Shown: piece by piece, positions 16,179 through 25,378 of the stretch | How positions within the stretch are numbered: the first letter of the stretch is position 1 | How the letters are laid out: each line of letters begins with the position of its first letter | NCBI GenBank assembly: GCA_027492875.1 | Contig: JAPUDV010000055.1 | Span: 195,537 to 257,655 of the forward strand | DNA length: 62,119 nt | Origin: Candidatus Competibacteraceae bacterium | GTDB lineage: Bacteria; Pseudomonadota; Gammaproteobacteria; Competibacterales; Competibacteraceae | Direction of reading: 5' to 3' | Translations under genes and position numbers: made by a program | Notes under the pieces: model-generated | Told to the model about the DNA's origin: nothing | Seen by the model: only the letters and a program-made list of their open reading frames with translations | The model's database searches: none

Positions 16179-19100
16179 GCGTGCAGTAACCTGTGGATCT
16201 GTTCGAGCAGTTCGTCTTCCAAGAACGGCTTGGTCAGATAAGTATCGACACCGACGGACTCGGCTTCATATCGATGTTTGGCGGTGGAGCGCGAGGTGAT
16301 CATGATGACCGGCAGGTTGTGGGTGGTCTGGTTGGCACGCAGGTGCGCGGTCAACTCCAGACCGTTCATGCGCGGCATCTCCAAGTCGGCTAGCACCAGG
16401 TCCGGGCGCTTGCTGTTGATGATTTCGATCGCCTCCAGACCGTCGCGCGCGGTGCGCACCTCGAAACCGGCATCCTGCACGAACTGAGCCAGCGAACGGC
16501 GAGCGCTCAGCGAGTCGTCCACCGCCAGTACGATCTGTTGGTGGGGGACGGAGGTGGCGGGTTCCGACGGTCGGACAGTTGCCGGCAAGCGCTGGTCGGT
16601 GGTTCGGGCACGCAGCAGCTCGGGCAGATCCAGCACCGGCGCCACGCTGCCATCGCCGAGGATGGTGGCGCCCACGATGCCAGGAAGTTTTGGGATGTAC
16701 TGGCCCATGTTTTTAACCACCAGTTCACGGCTGTCCAACACTTCCTGTACCAGCACGGCTCGGAGGCCGCCGGTTTCTTCCCGCACCAGCAGCACCGGTG
16801 GCGCGCCGCGGCCGTGATCGCGCCGGTCTTGCGGCAGATTGAGCAGGGTCTCCAGCGAGGTGAGTTCGTGGACGTCGTTGCCCATCCGGTAGGTGCTTGC
16901 TTTGCCCAGCGTCTGTATCTTGCCGGCTCCGGAGTACAGGATCTGTTCGATACCGCGGTCGGAGAGGGCATAAATCTGGTCCCGCATGCGCAGCAACAGT
17001 GCGTGGGTGGAGATCAGGGTGACCGGCAGCCGCAGTTCCATCAGGCAGCCCTTGCCCGTTTCGGTCTGGATACGCAACGAGCCTTTCATATCCAGCAGGC
17101 GGTTGTAGACCATGTCCATGCCGATGCCGCGCCCCGAGGTTTGAGAGGCCGCGTCGCGGGTGGAAAACCCCGGCAGCAGGATCAACCGGGCCAGTTCGTC
17201 AGGCGCCAGCGGTTTGTTGGGAGCGAGCAAGCCCCGTTCCTCCGCCGTCCGGCGGATTGCCGCCAGATCCAACCCCGCGCCATCGTCCCGGCAGTGGATG
17301 GCGATGTTGTCGCCTTCACGCAGGAAGTGCAGCTCGATTCGCCCGGCTTGGGGCTTGCCCAGGCGCTGGCGTTGGCTCGGCGGTTCGATACCGTGATCCA
17401 CCGCGTTGCGCAGGATGTGCATCAGCGGATCGACCATGTTGTTAAGCACGTTGCTGTCCATGGGGGTGTCAGCGCCGCGCACCACCAGTTCCGCCTCCTT
17501 GTCCACCAGCCGGCAGGTTTGGCGCACGCTGCGCTGCAGCCGGGGTACCACGGTTTGAATCGGCACCATGCGGGTGCGCAGCACCGCCTCCTGGCTATCC
17601 CGGTGCAGGCGGCCCTGGTCCACCAGCAACGAATCCAGCAGCACCAGGTTGTCCTCCACGCTACGGTTCATTTCGTGGGCGTCGGTGGCGGTTTCCACCA
17701 AGCGATGGGTGACGGTGTTGAGTTCGTTGTACTGTTCCAGCTCCAGAGGATCGAAATCGCCACGCTGCATCGATTTGGAGAGTGGCGACGACACGTTGCG
17801 GACATCAACCAGTTGTTCCAGTTCGGCAGCCAGATTCTGGAACAGCCGGTTTTGTGCCGTCACCGCCCGAGTTTGAGCGATGGTTTTTCGAATCCGTTCC
17901 TGGACTTGACCGGTGAGGATGATGCTTTCGCCCACCAGCCGTAACAGGTCGTCTACGAGATGGGCGGAAACCCGCAAAGCTGTTTCGGGGGTCGGTGCGG
18001 CGGGCTGCCGCGGTGCGGGCGTGGCTTCGGGTGGCTGCGTGGCGGAGGTGGGAGGTTCCGGTCGGCTGATCGCCGGGGGCGGGATTTCGTCGCTGGCAGG
18101 CACTCCCGCCCGGTCGATACGGTTGGCCCAGTCCAGCACGGTTTGCAGCACGGTCAGCGCCTGCGGCGGCGGTGCGCTCATACCCAGTAACGCTTCGCTC
18201 ATGGTTTCCAGGCAGTCGGCGGCGTTGAGCAGAGTATCGGCCAGCGGTCGGTTGGGCAGCACGCCATGCTTGGAGAGTGCTTGCAGGATATCTTCCATGT
18301 GGTGGGTCAGAGTGGCGATGCCGCGTACCCCGACGGTGTTGCCGGCACCCTTTAAGGTATGGGCAATGCGCCGTGCCACTTCCACGTCGGCGAGTTGGCC
18401 ATCGCCGTCGGCCAACCGTTGGATGGCGGAGGAAAAGTCGGCGGCTTGTTGGGGCAATTCCTGCAGCAAGCCATCCAGCAAATCCGGGTTGACATCGACC
18501 GGCAGTTCCAGCGATACGTCGTCGGGCTGTGCCTGCCGCGGCCGGGCTTCCGCCTCGGCTTCCTCGGTCGCCATCTTCGGTGCGAGCAGCAGATCGGCCA
18601 GCGCGACCGCGTCGGCCATCGTCAGCGGTTGCGGCCAGTGAGCCTCTCGCAAATGCTGGGCCAGTGCTTCGCACGTCGAGCGGTCGTCGAGCGCCCGCAG
18701 ATAGCCGAGCGCCAGCGCGGGCCAAGCTTCCACCACACGCTGCTGCTCGGGATGCAGGGGGCCATCCTGAGTGGCCAGTTCGAGCAGATTGGCGTACAGG
18801 TAGGCGCAGGTTTGTTGCAAGCCGGCCAAGTTGATGGAGGCGGAAGCCTCTCCCAGTCGCTCCAGGTATTCGGTATAGCCGGACCAAGCTTCGACGCGGG
18901 CTTCGGGCGTGCTGTCGACGGCTGAGACCACGGCCATGGCTTCAGTGGTGGCTTCGGCGATCTGTGCGATTTCCTCGCAAAGGATTTCCAATAGCTCCTG
19001 CTGGACGGCGCCTGACGCGGATGGTGTCGCCAGATCTTCAACGTCTTCTGTCTCCGCGTCTTCTTCCGCGTCTTCTTCCGCTACTACTTCCGCGTCTTCT

Positions 19101-20155
19101 TCCGCTACTACTTCCGCGTCTTCTTCCGCTACTACTTCCGCGTCTTCTTCCGCTACTACTTCCGCGTCTTCTTCCGCTACTACTTCCGCGTCTTCTTCCG
19201 CTACTACTTCCGCGTCTTCTTCCGCTACTACTTCCGCGTCTTCTTCCGCTACTACTTCCGCTTCCGCTACTACTTCCGCTTCCGCTGTTGAGCCTACTTT
19301 CTCTGTGGCGGTGGCTGGCTGGTCATCGCGCGTGGTTGCGACCGGAAGCCTCGATTCCTGCCCAACGATTTCAGCCGTAATCTCAGGCGATTCCAAGAAC
19401 GACGCCGCTGGAATGTCTTCCATGGGCTCCATCACTGGAACGAAAGCCAGATCCTCGGCGGCTGTGGTGCTGGTTTTAGGTACAGTTTCGAAGGTTGGCA
19501 ACGCCGTCTTTGGGAGTTCCGCCCCGACGGTTGTGGCGAGAGTGACCGGCAAGGCTTCGATGAGCGGTTGCGGTTCCGCCGCCGGAGAGATGCGGGTGTC
19601 GGTTTGGGGTTCCATCGCAGCCGGAATCAGCGGCTCGCTTTCCTCCGCTATAACGGCGACGGGCTCCGCCGGCTCGGCCAAGGGTTCCGACGCTTCGCCT
19701 GATTCTTCCGGTCCCGCCGCCAACTCGGTCGGCATCAGCAGGTCGCGCAACACCTTGGCTTCCGTTGCCGGCAGCGGCGTGCGCCAAACCGGATTTTGCA
19801 GGTGGCCGAGCAATACCTCGCTGGCCTCCGGGTCGTTTGGAGACATCAGATAGCCAATGACCAGCGTCGGCCACTCCTCCAACCGTTCCCGTTCGGTGTC
19901 GCTGAGCCCTTGGCCGCGGGCATTCAATGCCGTCAGGTTTTCCTGAAATAGCAGGCAGGTATCTTGCAACCCCGAAAAACCAGCCGCGCCGGCCGCTAAA
20001 CCGATACGTTCCACCTGCTCGGCATAACGGCGGATCACCGCGGTGATTTCGTCTTGATCGGCTCCGTCGTTTTCTGCGGGTAATCCCTCCAGAATGCCGA
20101 GCGCTTCAGCGACCTCGGCTTCCAACACCGCAACGCTTTCTTCCGATACCAGCAT
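16175..20155 (-). CDS. ChpA/PilL-like hybrid chemotaxis histidine kinase
   Basis: This is the central kinase of the cluster, 1326 aa. Residues about 40-140 and 430-530 are two homologous helical modules (compare SGLQDTCLLFQENL with AGLQQTCAYLYANL, and EEWPTLVIGYL with EAWPALALGYL), separated by a Pro/Glu linker and an acidic repeat (about 296-365). A true HPt follows with the phosphorylated His at 599 (IAHTLKGAGN). Next come the CheA dimer/HATPase region (HILRNAVDHG at 913-922; SGRGIGMDMV), a CheW-like domain (from LPVTLISTHALLLRMRD) and a C-terminal receiver with acceptor Asp at 1257 (LVLADLEMPRMNG). P. aeruginosa ChpA is larger and has more phosphotransfer domains. Output is probably CheY-like proteins encoded at the operon start. 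Confidence 0.92.
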   Translation of the reverse strand: MLVSEESVAVLEAEVAEALGILEGLPAENDGADQDEITAVIRRYAEQVERIGLAAGAAGFSGLQDTCLLFQENLTALNARGQGLSDTERERLEEWPTLVIGYLMSPNDPEASEVLLGHLQNPVWRTPLPATEAKVLRDLLMPTELAAGPEESGEASEPLAEPAEPVAVIAEESEPLIPAAMEPQTDTRISPAAEPQPLIEALPVTLATTVGAELPKTALPTFETVPKTSTTAAEDLAFVPVMEPMEDIPAASFLESPEITAEIVGQESRLPVATTRDDQPATATEKVGSTAEAEVVAEAEVVAEEDAEVVAEEDAEVVAEEDAEVVAEEDAEVVAEEDAEVVAEEDAEVVAEEDAEVVAEEDAEEDAETEDVEDLATPSASGAVQQELLEILCEEIAQIAEATTEAMAVVSAVDSTPEARVEAWSGYTEYLERLGEASASINLAGLQQTCAYLYANLLELATQDGPLHPEQQRVVEAWPALALGYLRALDDRSTCEALAQHLREAHWPQPLTMADAVALADLLLAPKMATEEAEAEARPRQAQPDDVSLELPVDVNPDLLDGLLQELPQQAADFSSAIQRLADGDGQLADVEVARRIAHTLKGAGNTVGVRGIATLTHHMEDILQALSKHGVLPNRPLADTLLNAADCLETMSEALLGMSAPPPQALTVLQTVLDWANRIDRAGVPASDEIPPPAISRPEPPTSATQPPEATPAPRQPAAPTPETALRVSAHLVDDLLRLVGESIILTGQVQERIRKTIAQTRAVTAQNRLFQNLAAELEQLVDVRNVSSPLSKSMQRGDFDPLELEQYNELNTVTHRLVETATDAHEMNRSVEDNLVLLDSLLVDQGRLHRDSQEAVLRTRMVPIQTVVPRLQRSVRQTCRLVDKEAELVVRGADTPMDSNVLNNMVDPLMHILRNAVDHGIEPPSQRQRLGKPQAGRIELHFLREGDNIAIHCRDDGAGLDLAAIRRTAEERGLLAPNKPLAPDELARLILLPGFSTRDAASQTSGRGIGMDMVYNRLLDMKGSLRIQTETGKGCLMELRLPVTLISTHALLLRMRDQIYALSDRGIEQILYSGAGKIQTLGKASTYRMGNDVHELTSLETLLNLPQDRRDHGRGAPPVLLVREETGGLRAVLVQEVLDSRELVVKNMGQYIPKLPGIVGATILGDGSVAPVLDLPELLRARTTDQRLPATVRPSEPATSVPHQQIVLAVDDSLSARRSLAQFVQDAGFEVRTARDGLEAIEIINSKRPDLVLADLEMPRMNGLELTAHLRANQTTHNLPVIMITSRSTAKHRYEAESVGVDTYLTKPFLEDELLEQIHRLLHA
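19074..19285 (-). repeat. 24-bp tandem repeat inside the kinase gene
   Basis: Eight near-identical units of 24 bp, each containing CTACTACTTCCG on the plus strand, encode the peptide VVAEEDAE eight times, with a partial VVAEAE unit at one end. Unit phase is exact from 19081 to 19249, and the unit length keeps the frame. Near-perfect identity suggests recent slippage. The complementary strand reads as a long Ser/Thr/Ala frame that is only a by-product. Confidence 0.95.
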
Positions 20156-20227
20156 CAGCGCTAAACTCCTCTTGCAAGCAGCAGCAACCCGGCGGCGGCC
20201 ATTTTGGCGGCGGACATGGAGCCGTCC

Positions 20228-22021
20228 TTAGGCCGGCAGCCGGAACACACGCACGGAGTTCAACAGGTTTTTGGCGTACTCCACCAGATTGGTGGTCTGC
20301 ACCGTCTGTTCCAGCAACTGCTGGCTGGTTTGGCGGGTACCGGCCTGAATCTGTTCGGCGCGGCCCAGCAGTTCGTTGCTGACTCGCGCCTGTTCCTGCG
20401 AGCGGGAGGCGATTTGTTGCACGGCGGCCACCAGCTCGGTGGTGGTTTCCTGAGTACGCTGCATTTGTTCGCCGGCCTGTTCCGCCAGCCGGCTGCCGTC
20501 CACCACCTGGCTGATGGCGGTGTTCATCGCATTCACTGTGTCCGCCGTTTCGATCTGGATATTACTGACCAGGGTGGCGATTTGCGAAGTCGCCTCGCGG
20601 GCGTTTTCCGCCAGCCGCTGCACTTCGTCGGCCACGACCGCGAAGCCTCGGCCCGCCTCGCCGGCCGACGCCGCATGCATGCTGGCGTTTAGCGCCAGGA
20701 TATGGGTGCGCTCGGCGATGGTGTTAATCAGGTTCACCACGCCGCTGATCTCCTGGGAACGTTCGCCCAGCCGCTTGATGCGTTTTTCCGTTTCGCGGAT
20801 GGTGTCGCGGGTGCTGTTGATGCCGCTGACCGTGCTGGTCACCGCCTGCAGCGCTGCTTGGGTGGTCTTGATGGTGGTTCCAGCCGTGACGTTGCACTCC
20901 TGCGCCAGTTGGGCGATCTGTTTCATGGTTTCGGACGCGGCGATCAGGTCGGCGGAGGTTTGCTCCACGGCCAGCCGCTCGTTTTCAGCCACGATGATCA
21001 CCGCATCAGACTGGGCTTTGACCTTGTCGGACGCGGTGGCCACCTCTTCGGAGATGCGGGTCACGTCCTGCAACACCATGGCGGTTTCGTTGGTGAGCAG
21101 GTTCAGGGCATCCGCCACCGGCCCGGTTACGTCCTCGGTGACCGGCACCCTGATGGTCAAGTCCCTCTGGCTGAGCTGAGACACCGCTTGCAGCAGGTTG
21201 ATGATGGAGTCGTTGAGCCGCTCGTTCTCGCGTTCCGCTTCCACCAGTGCGTCGAGCCGGTCGTTTAACATCTGATCGAAGGATTGACCCAGTTCCGACA
21301 GCTCGTCGGAGCCGGCCAGGCCGGTGCGGGCGGCATAATTTCCTCGGCCGACCTGCTGCACGGTTTCCATCATCTGGTTCAAGGGATTGGTGATGGCGCG
21401 GTAGGTGGCGGTACCCATGAAAAAGGAGAATCCGATACCGACCAGCCCGAGCACCGCGATCAGCCAGGTGAAGGTATTGCTGGTGCTCCGCGCCGTTTGC
21501 AAGTCTTGCGAGGAGCGCTCTTGGGTTCGATCCAGGCTGGTCAGCAGATTGGTGAAGAAGGGATCGATCAGTGCGTCGAGGTCGTTACCGACGAACAGGT
21601 TCAACTGACCGCGGTCGCGGTTGCCGAACAGCCGCTCCAGTTCGGCGAATATCTCGTTGAGGTTGTCCAGACTGGCTTTGTACTGATCTTGCAGGCGTGC
21701 TCTATCGTCGGGATTCAACGTGTTGAAATAGGTTTTTAATCCTTCCTCGAACTTGGCCCTGGCAACCGGCAGCGCAGCGTTGGCCTGTTGCCAGGTGCTG
21801 GTGCCGCGGGCCACATGGTTGGCCGTCGCCAGCAGGTCGGTGCGCAAGGTTTCACCCAGCCGGCCCAGGCTCACCTGCTCGTTTACCGACTGATTGATCT
21901 GGCTCACGGCGTTGCCGATGCGACTCATGCCGAGGTAGGCGATGAGTCCGATGGAGACCAGGACCACGAGTTGCACGATGATCGTAAGAGTCAAACGCGC
22001 GTTGATTTTCTGACCGCCCAT
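20228..22021 (-). CDS. PilJ-like methyl-accepting chemotaxis protein
   Basis: I place the start at MGGQKINARLT, which follows a GAGGAAA site; the frame extends to 22132 without one. Numbering from this start: TM1 about 11-31 (LTIIVQLVVLVSIGLIAYLG), a periplasmic helical sensor of ~150 residues, TM2 about 184-204, then HAMP (YRAITNPLNQMMETVQQVG). A PilJ-like second HAMP-type stretch (RDLTIRVPVTEDVTGPVADALN) follows, and then the signalling tip ALNASMHAASAGEAGRGFAV. Asn-Ala-Ser-Met in place of the Glu-rich MCP signature is typical of PilJ. It should control the ChpA-like kinase. It directly follows two periplasmic binding protein genes, its plausible ligand carriers. Confidence 0.88.
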   Translation of the reverse strand: MGGQKINARLTLTIIVQLVVLVSIGLIAYLGMSRIGNAVSQINQSVNEQVSLGRLGETLRTDLLATANHVARGTSTWQQANAALPVARAKFEEGLKTYFNTLNPDDRARLQDQYKASLDNLNEIFAELERLFGNRDRGQLNLFVGNDLDALIDPFFTNLLTSLDRTQERSSQDLQTARSTSNTFTWLIAVLGLVGIGFSFFMGTATYRAITNPLNQMMETVQQVGRGNYAARTGLAGSDELSELGQSFDQMLNDRLDALVEAERENERLNDSIINLLQAVSQLSQRDLTIRVPVTEDVTGPVADALNLLTNETAMVLQDVTRISEEVATASDKVKAQSDAVIIVAENERLAVEQTSADLIAASETMKQIAQLAQECNVTAGTTIKTTQAALQAVTSTVSGINSTRDTIRETEKRIKRLGERSQEISGVVNLINTIAERTHILALNASMHAASAGEAGRGFAVVADEVQRLAENAREATSQIATLVSNIQIETADTVNAMNTAISQVVDGSRLAEQAGEQMQRTQETTTELVAAVQQIASRSQEQARVSNELLGRAEQIQAGTRQTSQQLLEQTVQTTNLVEYAKNLLNSVRVFRLPA

Positions 22022-22166
22022 GACAATTTTTTCCTCGATTTGGTGATCAAACCCCGTCAGATCCGACCGGTTGCTTGGCGTATCCCCCGGTTCATGGCTG
22101 GCGGCTTCGTTAATTTTTTGTTTGGGATCCATATCGCGCCGCGTCGCGCCAGCGCGATGGAAACCG

Positions 22167-23441
22167 CTATTTTTTGAACAGTGTTGCCAGTTCTTGCGGC
22201 GTGATAACCGTGAATTGGCCGTCCTTCAGGTAGGTGATCATGACGAAATCCGAGCCTTGATTGTCGGTGGTGAAATCCACCCGAATACCGCCGATATCGT
22301 AGGTTTGACGGCGTGCGGCTTTTAGAAAGTTTTCTCGAGTCAGCGGCCCGTCGATGGCTCGCAGGATCGCCAGGAACAGTTTGCCGACGATGTAGCTTTC
22401 CAAGGACTCGTAATTCAGGTTTTCACCCAATGCCTTGCGGGCGTCCACGACCACGGGCAACAGCGAATCGGGCGCCGGCACGATCTGGGTAGCGATCACC
22501 TGGTCCCGAATGCCGTATTCCTTGAGCAGCGTTGTCAGCCGTGTGCCCCCCGCCGGCGATGGCGAGCTGAAGATCCAGGTTTCACCCTTGAGGCGGGCGT
22601 ATCCCATGAACGTGGCGGCCGGGTCGTAGACCGCGGTGGTGGCTATCAGCCGGCAACGGTTGCCGGTGTCGGTTTCCCATTTCTTCAACGACAAGTAGCC
22701 AGGTCGCGCGCTCACGGTGTCGCGCGGGTAAACGCCGACCGGGCCGATGTTGTTGCGTTCCGGGTTGTCCCCCGACATGCTCAGGACCTGGTCCACCTTG
22801 GCGACGATGGATTCGGTGCCGGGCTGCTTGGCCAGGGCCGCGCGAAACCCCTGGACGCCGCCCATCCCGTAGGCGTCGTTCTGGGCGTAGGCGCATACTT
22901 CGGTCGGTTTAAGGCCCGCTGCCAGGGCCGCTTCCACCACGGTCTCCACCTCCTTGGCGTAACTGGCCCGGAAGTTCAACACATCGCCTGGCCCGGTAAA
23001 GGCCGCGCCGGTGTAAAAGCCGAAAGCGGGTATTTTATTTTCGGCCAGCAGCGGCAGCACCGCCTTGGTGGTCGGCGAGCCGAAGCTGTTGACCATCGCA
23101 AAAATACCTTTGTCAACTAATAGCTTTGCAGCTTTGACTGCTTCGATGGGGTTATAAAAATCGTTGATCGCGACGAATTCGATGCGACGTCTCTGCACCG
23201 TTTGGTCGGCCAGCGCCGCGTCCATCCCGCGTTTCATCGACAGGCCGTACACTTTGAAATCCCCTTCCAGGGGAATGGTGGCGCCGATGCGGATGATTTT
23301 GTCGGTGATGCCCGGATCCTCGGCCCAACTCCAGGGCGTGGCCGCGCATAGGCCCAACAGTAGCCCCAGCGCCATTCCGCCCTTCAGCCGTTGCCAACCC
23401 GCCGTGCTGGCGCCATCGGTTGAGTCATGTCGTACGCGCAT
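22167..23441 (-). CDS. LivK-type periplasmic binding protein (second of pair)
   Basis: This 424-aa protein has a Sec signal peptide (hydrophobic GMALGLLLGLCAATP, cleavage near SWA-ED) and a type-I periplasmic binding fold. Diagnostic segments are IIRIGATIPLEGDFKVYGLSM, AINDFYNPIEAVKAAKLLVD, IPAFGFYTGAAF and YAQNDAYGMGGVQG. Relatives bind branched-chain amino acids, amides or urea for ABC uptake or for receptors. No permease or ATPase lies nearby; the gene is 21 bases after its paralogue and just before the PilJ-like receptor. I infer a sensory role, with the ligand unknown. A GGAGG site supports the start. Confidence 0.88.
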   Translation of the reverse strand: MRVRHDSTDGASTAGWQRLKGGMALGLLLGLCAATPWSWAEDPGITDKIIRIGATIPLEGDFKVYGLSMKRGMDAALADQTVQRRRIEFVAINDFYNPIEAVKAAKLLVDKGIFAMVNSFGSPTTKAVLPLLAENKIPAFGFYTGAAFTGPGDVLNFRASYAKEVETVVEAALAAGLKPTEVCAYAQNDAYGMGGVQGFRAALAKQPGTESIVAKVDQVLSMSGDNPERNNIGPVGVYPRDTVSARPGYLSLKKWETDTGNRCRLIATTAVYDPAATFMGYARLKGETWIFSSPSPAGGTRLTTLLKEYGIRDQVIATQIVPAPDSLLPVVVDARKALGENLNYESLESYIVGKLFLAILRAIDGPLTRENFLKAARRQTYDIGGIRVDFTTDNQGSDFVMITYLKDGQFTVITPQELATLFKK

Positions 23442-23462
23442 GCGCGGTTACCTCCATTGGAG

Positions 23463-24764
23463 TTATTGGATGAACAGTTTTTCGACGTCGCTCGATTCGA
23501 TCACCGCGAAGTTGTCGCCTTGCAATAAGGTCAGCAACACGAAATCGGAACCTTGGTTGTCGTTGGTAAAATCGAGCTTTAGACCATCCAAGTCGAATTT
23601 TTGGCCGTGCGCCGCCTCGATGAAGCGTTCGCGGGTGGGCGTGTTTCCGGCCGCATCGAGGATCGCCAGAAACATTTTTCCGACGATGTAGCCTTCCAGC
23701 GAGATGTAGCCCAGTCGGTCGCCCAATGCCTTGCGGGCGTTTTTGACAATCGGCAGCGACGAATCCAGGGCGGGCACAACCTGGGTCATGACGATGTTTT
23801 CCTGGATGTCGAATTTATGGAATTCGTCTTTCAAACTTTCGGCGCCGGTGAAGGAGACGGCGCTGATGACCCAGGGTTCCCGCTTGAGTTTCCGGGCGTA
23901 GGCCACGAAATGGGCAATGGGTTCGTAAGCTCCGACGGTGACCACCAGGCGGCAGGGGTTGCCGGTCTTTTTCTCCCAATTTTTTAGTGAGTTGTAGCCG
24001 TTACGCACCAGGACGGTGTTACGCGAATACAGGCCGACCGGGCCGATGTCATTGCGTTCTGGGCTTTCGTCGGGGATAGCGAGAATTTGCTCCAGCTTGG
24101 CGATGGTTTCGGTGGCCCCCGGTTGTTTGCCGAGCGTCGTTACGATGCCGGTCACGCCGGCCATGCCGTAGCTGTCATTCTGCACGAACGCGCAGATCTG
24201 ATTGGGCTTGACGCCCGCCCGCAGGGCGGCATCGATGACTGCGGCGATTTCCTGGGCGTAGCTGGCGCGGTAGTTGATTATGGCGCCAACGCCCGGCCGC
24301 AACAGGCCGGCGCCCGTGTAGAAGCCCACCGCCGGGACTTGTTGCTCGGCCAGAATGGGCAACGCGACGCTTGCCGTTGGGGTGCCTACGTTCCCCACCA
24401 TCGCGAACACGCCTTCGGCGAGCAATTTCCGGGTCGCTTCGACCGTGCTCGGCGGGTTGTAGGAATCGTTGAGCACGACGAACTCGATGTTGCGCCCCTG
24501 GATCGCCACGCCTTCGATAGCCGCGTCGATACCCGCCTTCATGTCCTGGCCCAGTCCGCTTGCGGGACCTTCCAGCGCCATCACGCCGCCGATCCGGATC
24601 GCTGTTTTGCTGACGCCGTAGTTTTGGGCCAGGACGTCCGGCGCCGTGGCGCCCAACCAGCCGGCCATCAGCGCCAGACCGAGTAGACCGCGTGGCGTCC
24701 GACGACGGCATTTGGTTCCATGACAACGCGAATCCCTAGGGTCACACGCTTGACTTGTCATCAA
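23463..24764 (-). CDS. LivK-type periplasmic binding protein (first of pair)
   Basis: A 433-aa paralogue of the next gene. The signal peptide ends near APDVLA-QNYG. Shared landmarks are IRIGGVMALEGPASGLGQDM, LNDSYNPPSTVEATRKLLAEG, VPAVGFYTGAGL, FVQNDSYGMAGVTG and, near the end, DFTNDNQGSDFVLL. Both copies keep the two-lobed fold but differ in the presumed ligand-contact region after the EGP/EGD loop, so they may bind different ligands or form a pair. A GGGAGG site lies five bases before the ATG. Its position between a CheW gene and the receptor gene is atypical for an uptake system. Confidence 0.88.
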   Translation of the reverse strand: MMTSQACDPRDSRCHGTKCRRRTPRGLLGLALMAGWLGATAPDVLAQNYGVSKTAIRIGGVMALEGPASGLGQDMKAGIDAAIEGVAIQGRNIEFVVLNDSYNPPSTVEATRKLLAEGVFAMVGNVGTPTASVALPILAEQQVPAVGFYTGAGLLRPGVGAIINYRASYAQEIAAVIDAALRAGVKPNQICAFVQNDSYGMAGVTGIVTTLGKQPGATETIAKLEQILAIPDESPERNDIGPVGLYSRNTVLVRNGYNSLKNWEKKTGNPCRLVVTVGAYEPIAHFVAYARKLKREPWVISAVSFTGAESLKDEFHKFDIQENIVMTQVVPALDSSLPIVKNARKALGDRLGYISLEGYIVGKMFLAILDAAGNTPTRERFIEAAHGQKFDLDGLKLDFTNDNQGSDFVLLTLLQGDNFAVIESSDVEKLFIQ

Positions 24765-24803
24765 TACCTCCCGCCAAGTGTCTTGGCCACAAATCGGTCG
24801 GAA

Positions 24804-25361
24804 TCAGGACAATTTGAAAATCCGTTCGCCGAGCGTTTTGAAAAAATTCCTATGGTCGAATTCCATCCATACGGTGTCGCTCTGCGTATAAGCCTTGGCG
24901 ACGTAGGCTCGCAGCGTCGCCGGCAACGGCGGTAGGCGAGGGAGGGCTTGACGGGTGTTCGCGGGCTCAGGCAGGCCGTCGATAAAAAGGCCCACGGTAC
25001 CCGCGCCTCGGTCCAGGACCAGCAGCCAGCGCTTCTCCTGGGTACCTTCCTCCAACTGCAAAAACTGTTTCACGTCGAATACTGGCACCAGATTGCCACG
25101 CAGGTTGATCAATCCCAGAAACCAGGGCGGCACGTTGGGCAGCGGATAAACCACCCATCGTTCCAGCACCTCGCTGGTGGTGTCCTGGTCGATCAGCAAG
25201 CCGAGGTCGCCGATCCAGAAACCGTAGCGCGCGCGTCGGCGCTCGGTGGCGACCAATCCGCCCATGATGCCGGGTGGGGGTTTGAAGCGGTTGAGCGCCG
25301 CGCTGGGTTCCAGCCAGCGCCGGGGAGTCCGGCTGGCCTTGTCGTTCATCGGGTTTTCCAT
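24804..25361 (-). CDS. PilI-like CheW coupling protein
   Basis: The chosen start is MENPMNDKAS; MNDKAS at 25349, after GGAAAA, is also possible. The CheW fold is clear: RYGFWIGDLGLLIDQ, WFLGLINLRGNLVPVFDVKQFL (the GL(I)NLRGxxxPVxDL hallmark) and RWLLVLDRGAGTVGLFID. At about 185 aa it is close to PilI in length. It lies 17 bases after the CheY-like gene and before the binding-protein pair. It should dock the PilJ-like receptor onto the ChpA-like kinase. Confidence 0.88.
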   Translation of the reverse strand: MENPMNDKASRTPRRWLEPSAALNRFKPPPGIMGGLVATERRRARYGFWIGDLGLLIDQDTTSEVLERWVVYPLPNVPPWFLGLINLRGNLVPVFDVKQFLQLEEGTQEKRWLLVLDRGAGTVGLFIDGLPEPANTRQALPRLPPLPATLRAYVAKAYTQSDTVWMEFDHRNFFKTLGERIFKLS

Positions 25362-25378
25362 CGAGCCAAGGTGGTTTA

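Noticed and set aside
16538..17944. Rightward 468-codon His/Gln-rich frame
   Set aside because: Shadow of the kinase catalytic and CheW domains.
19074..19285. CRISPR-like regularly spaced array
   Set aside because: The 24-bp units are contiguous, with no unique spacers, and are translated in frame as VVAEEDAE.
18909..19853. Rightward 314-codon Ser/Thr/Ala-rich frame
   Set aside because: It is the complement of the repeat-bearing kinase gene; low complexity comes from the 24-bp repeat, and there is no ribosome site or recognisable domain.
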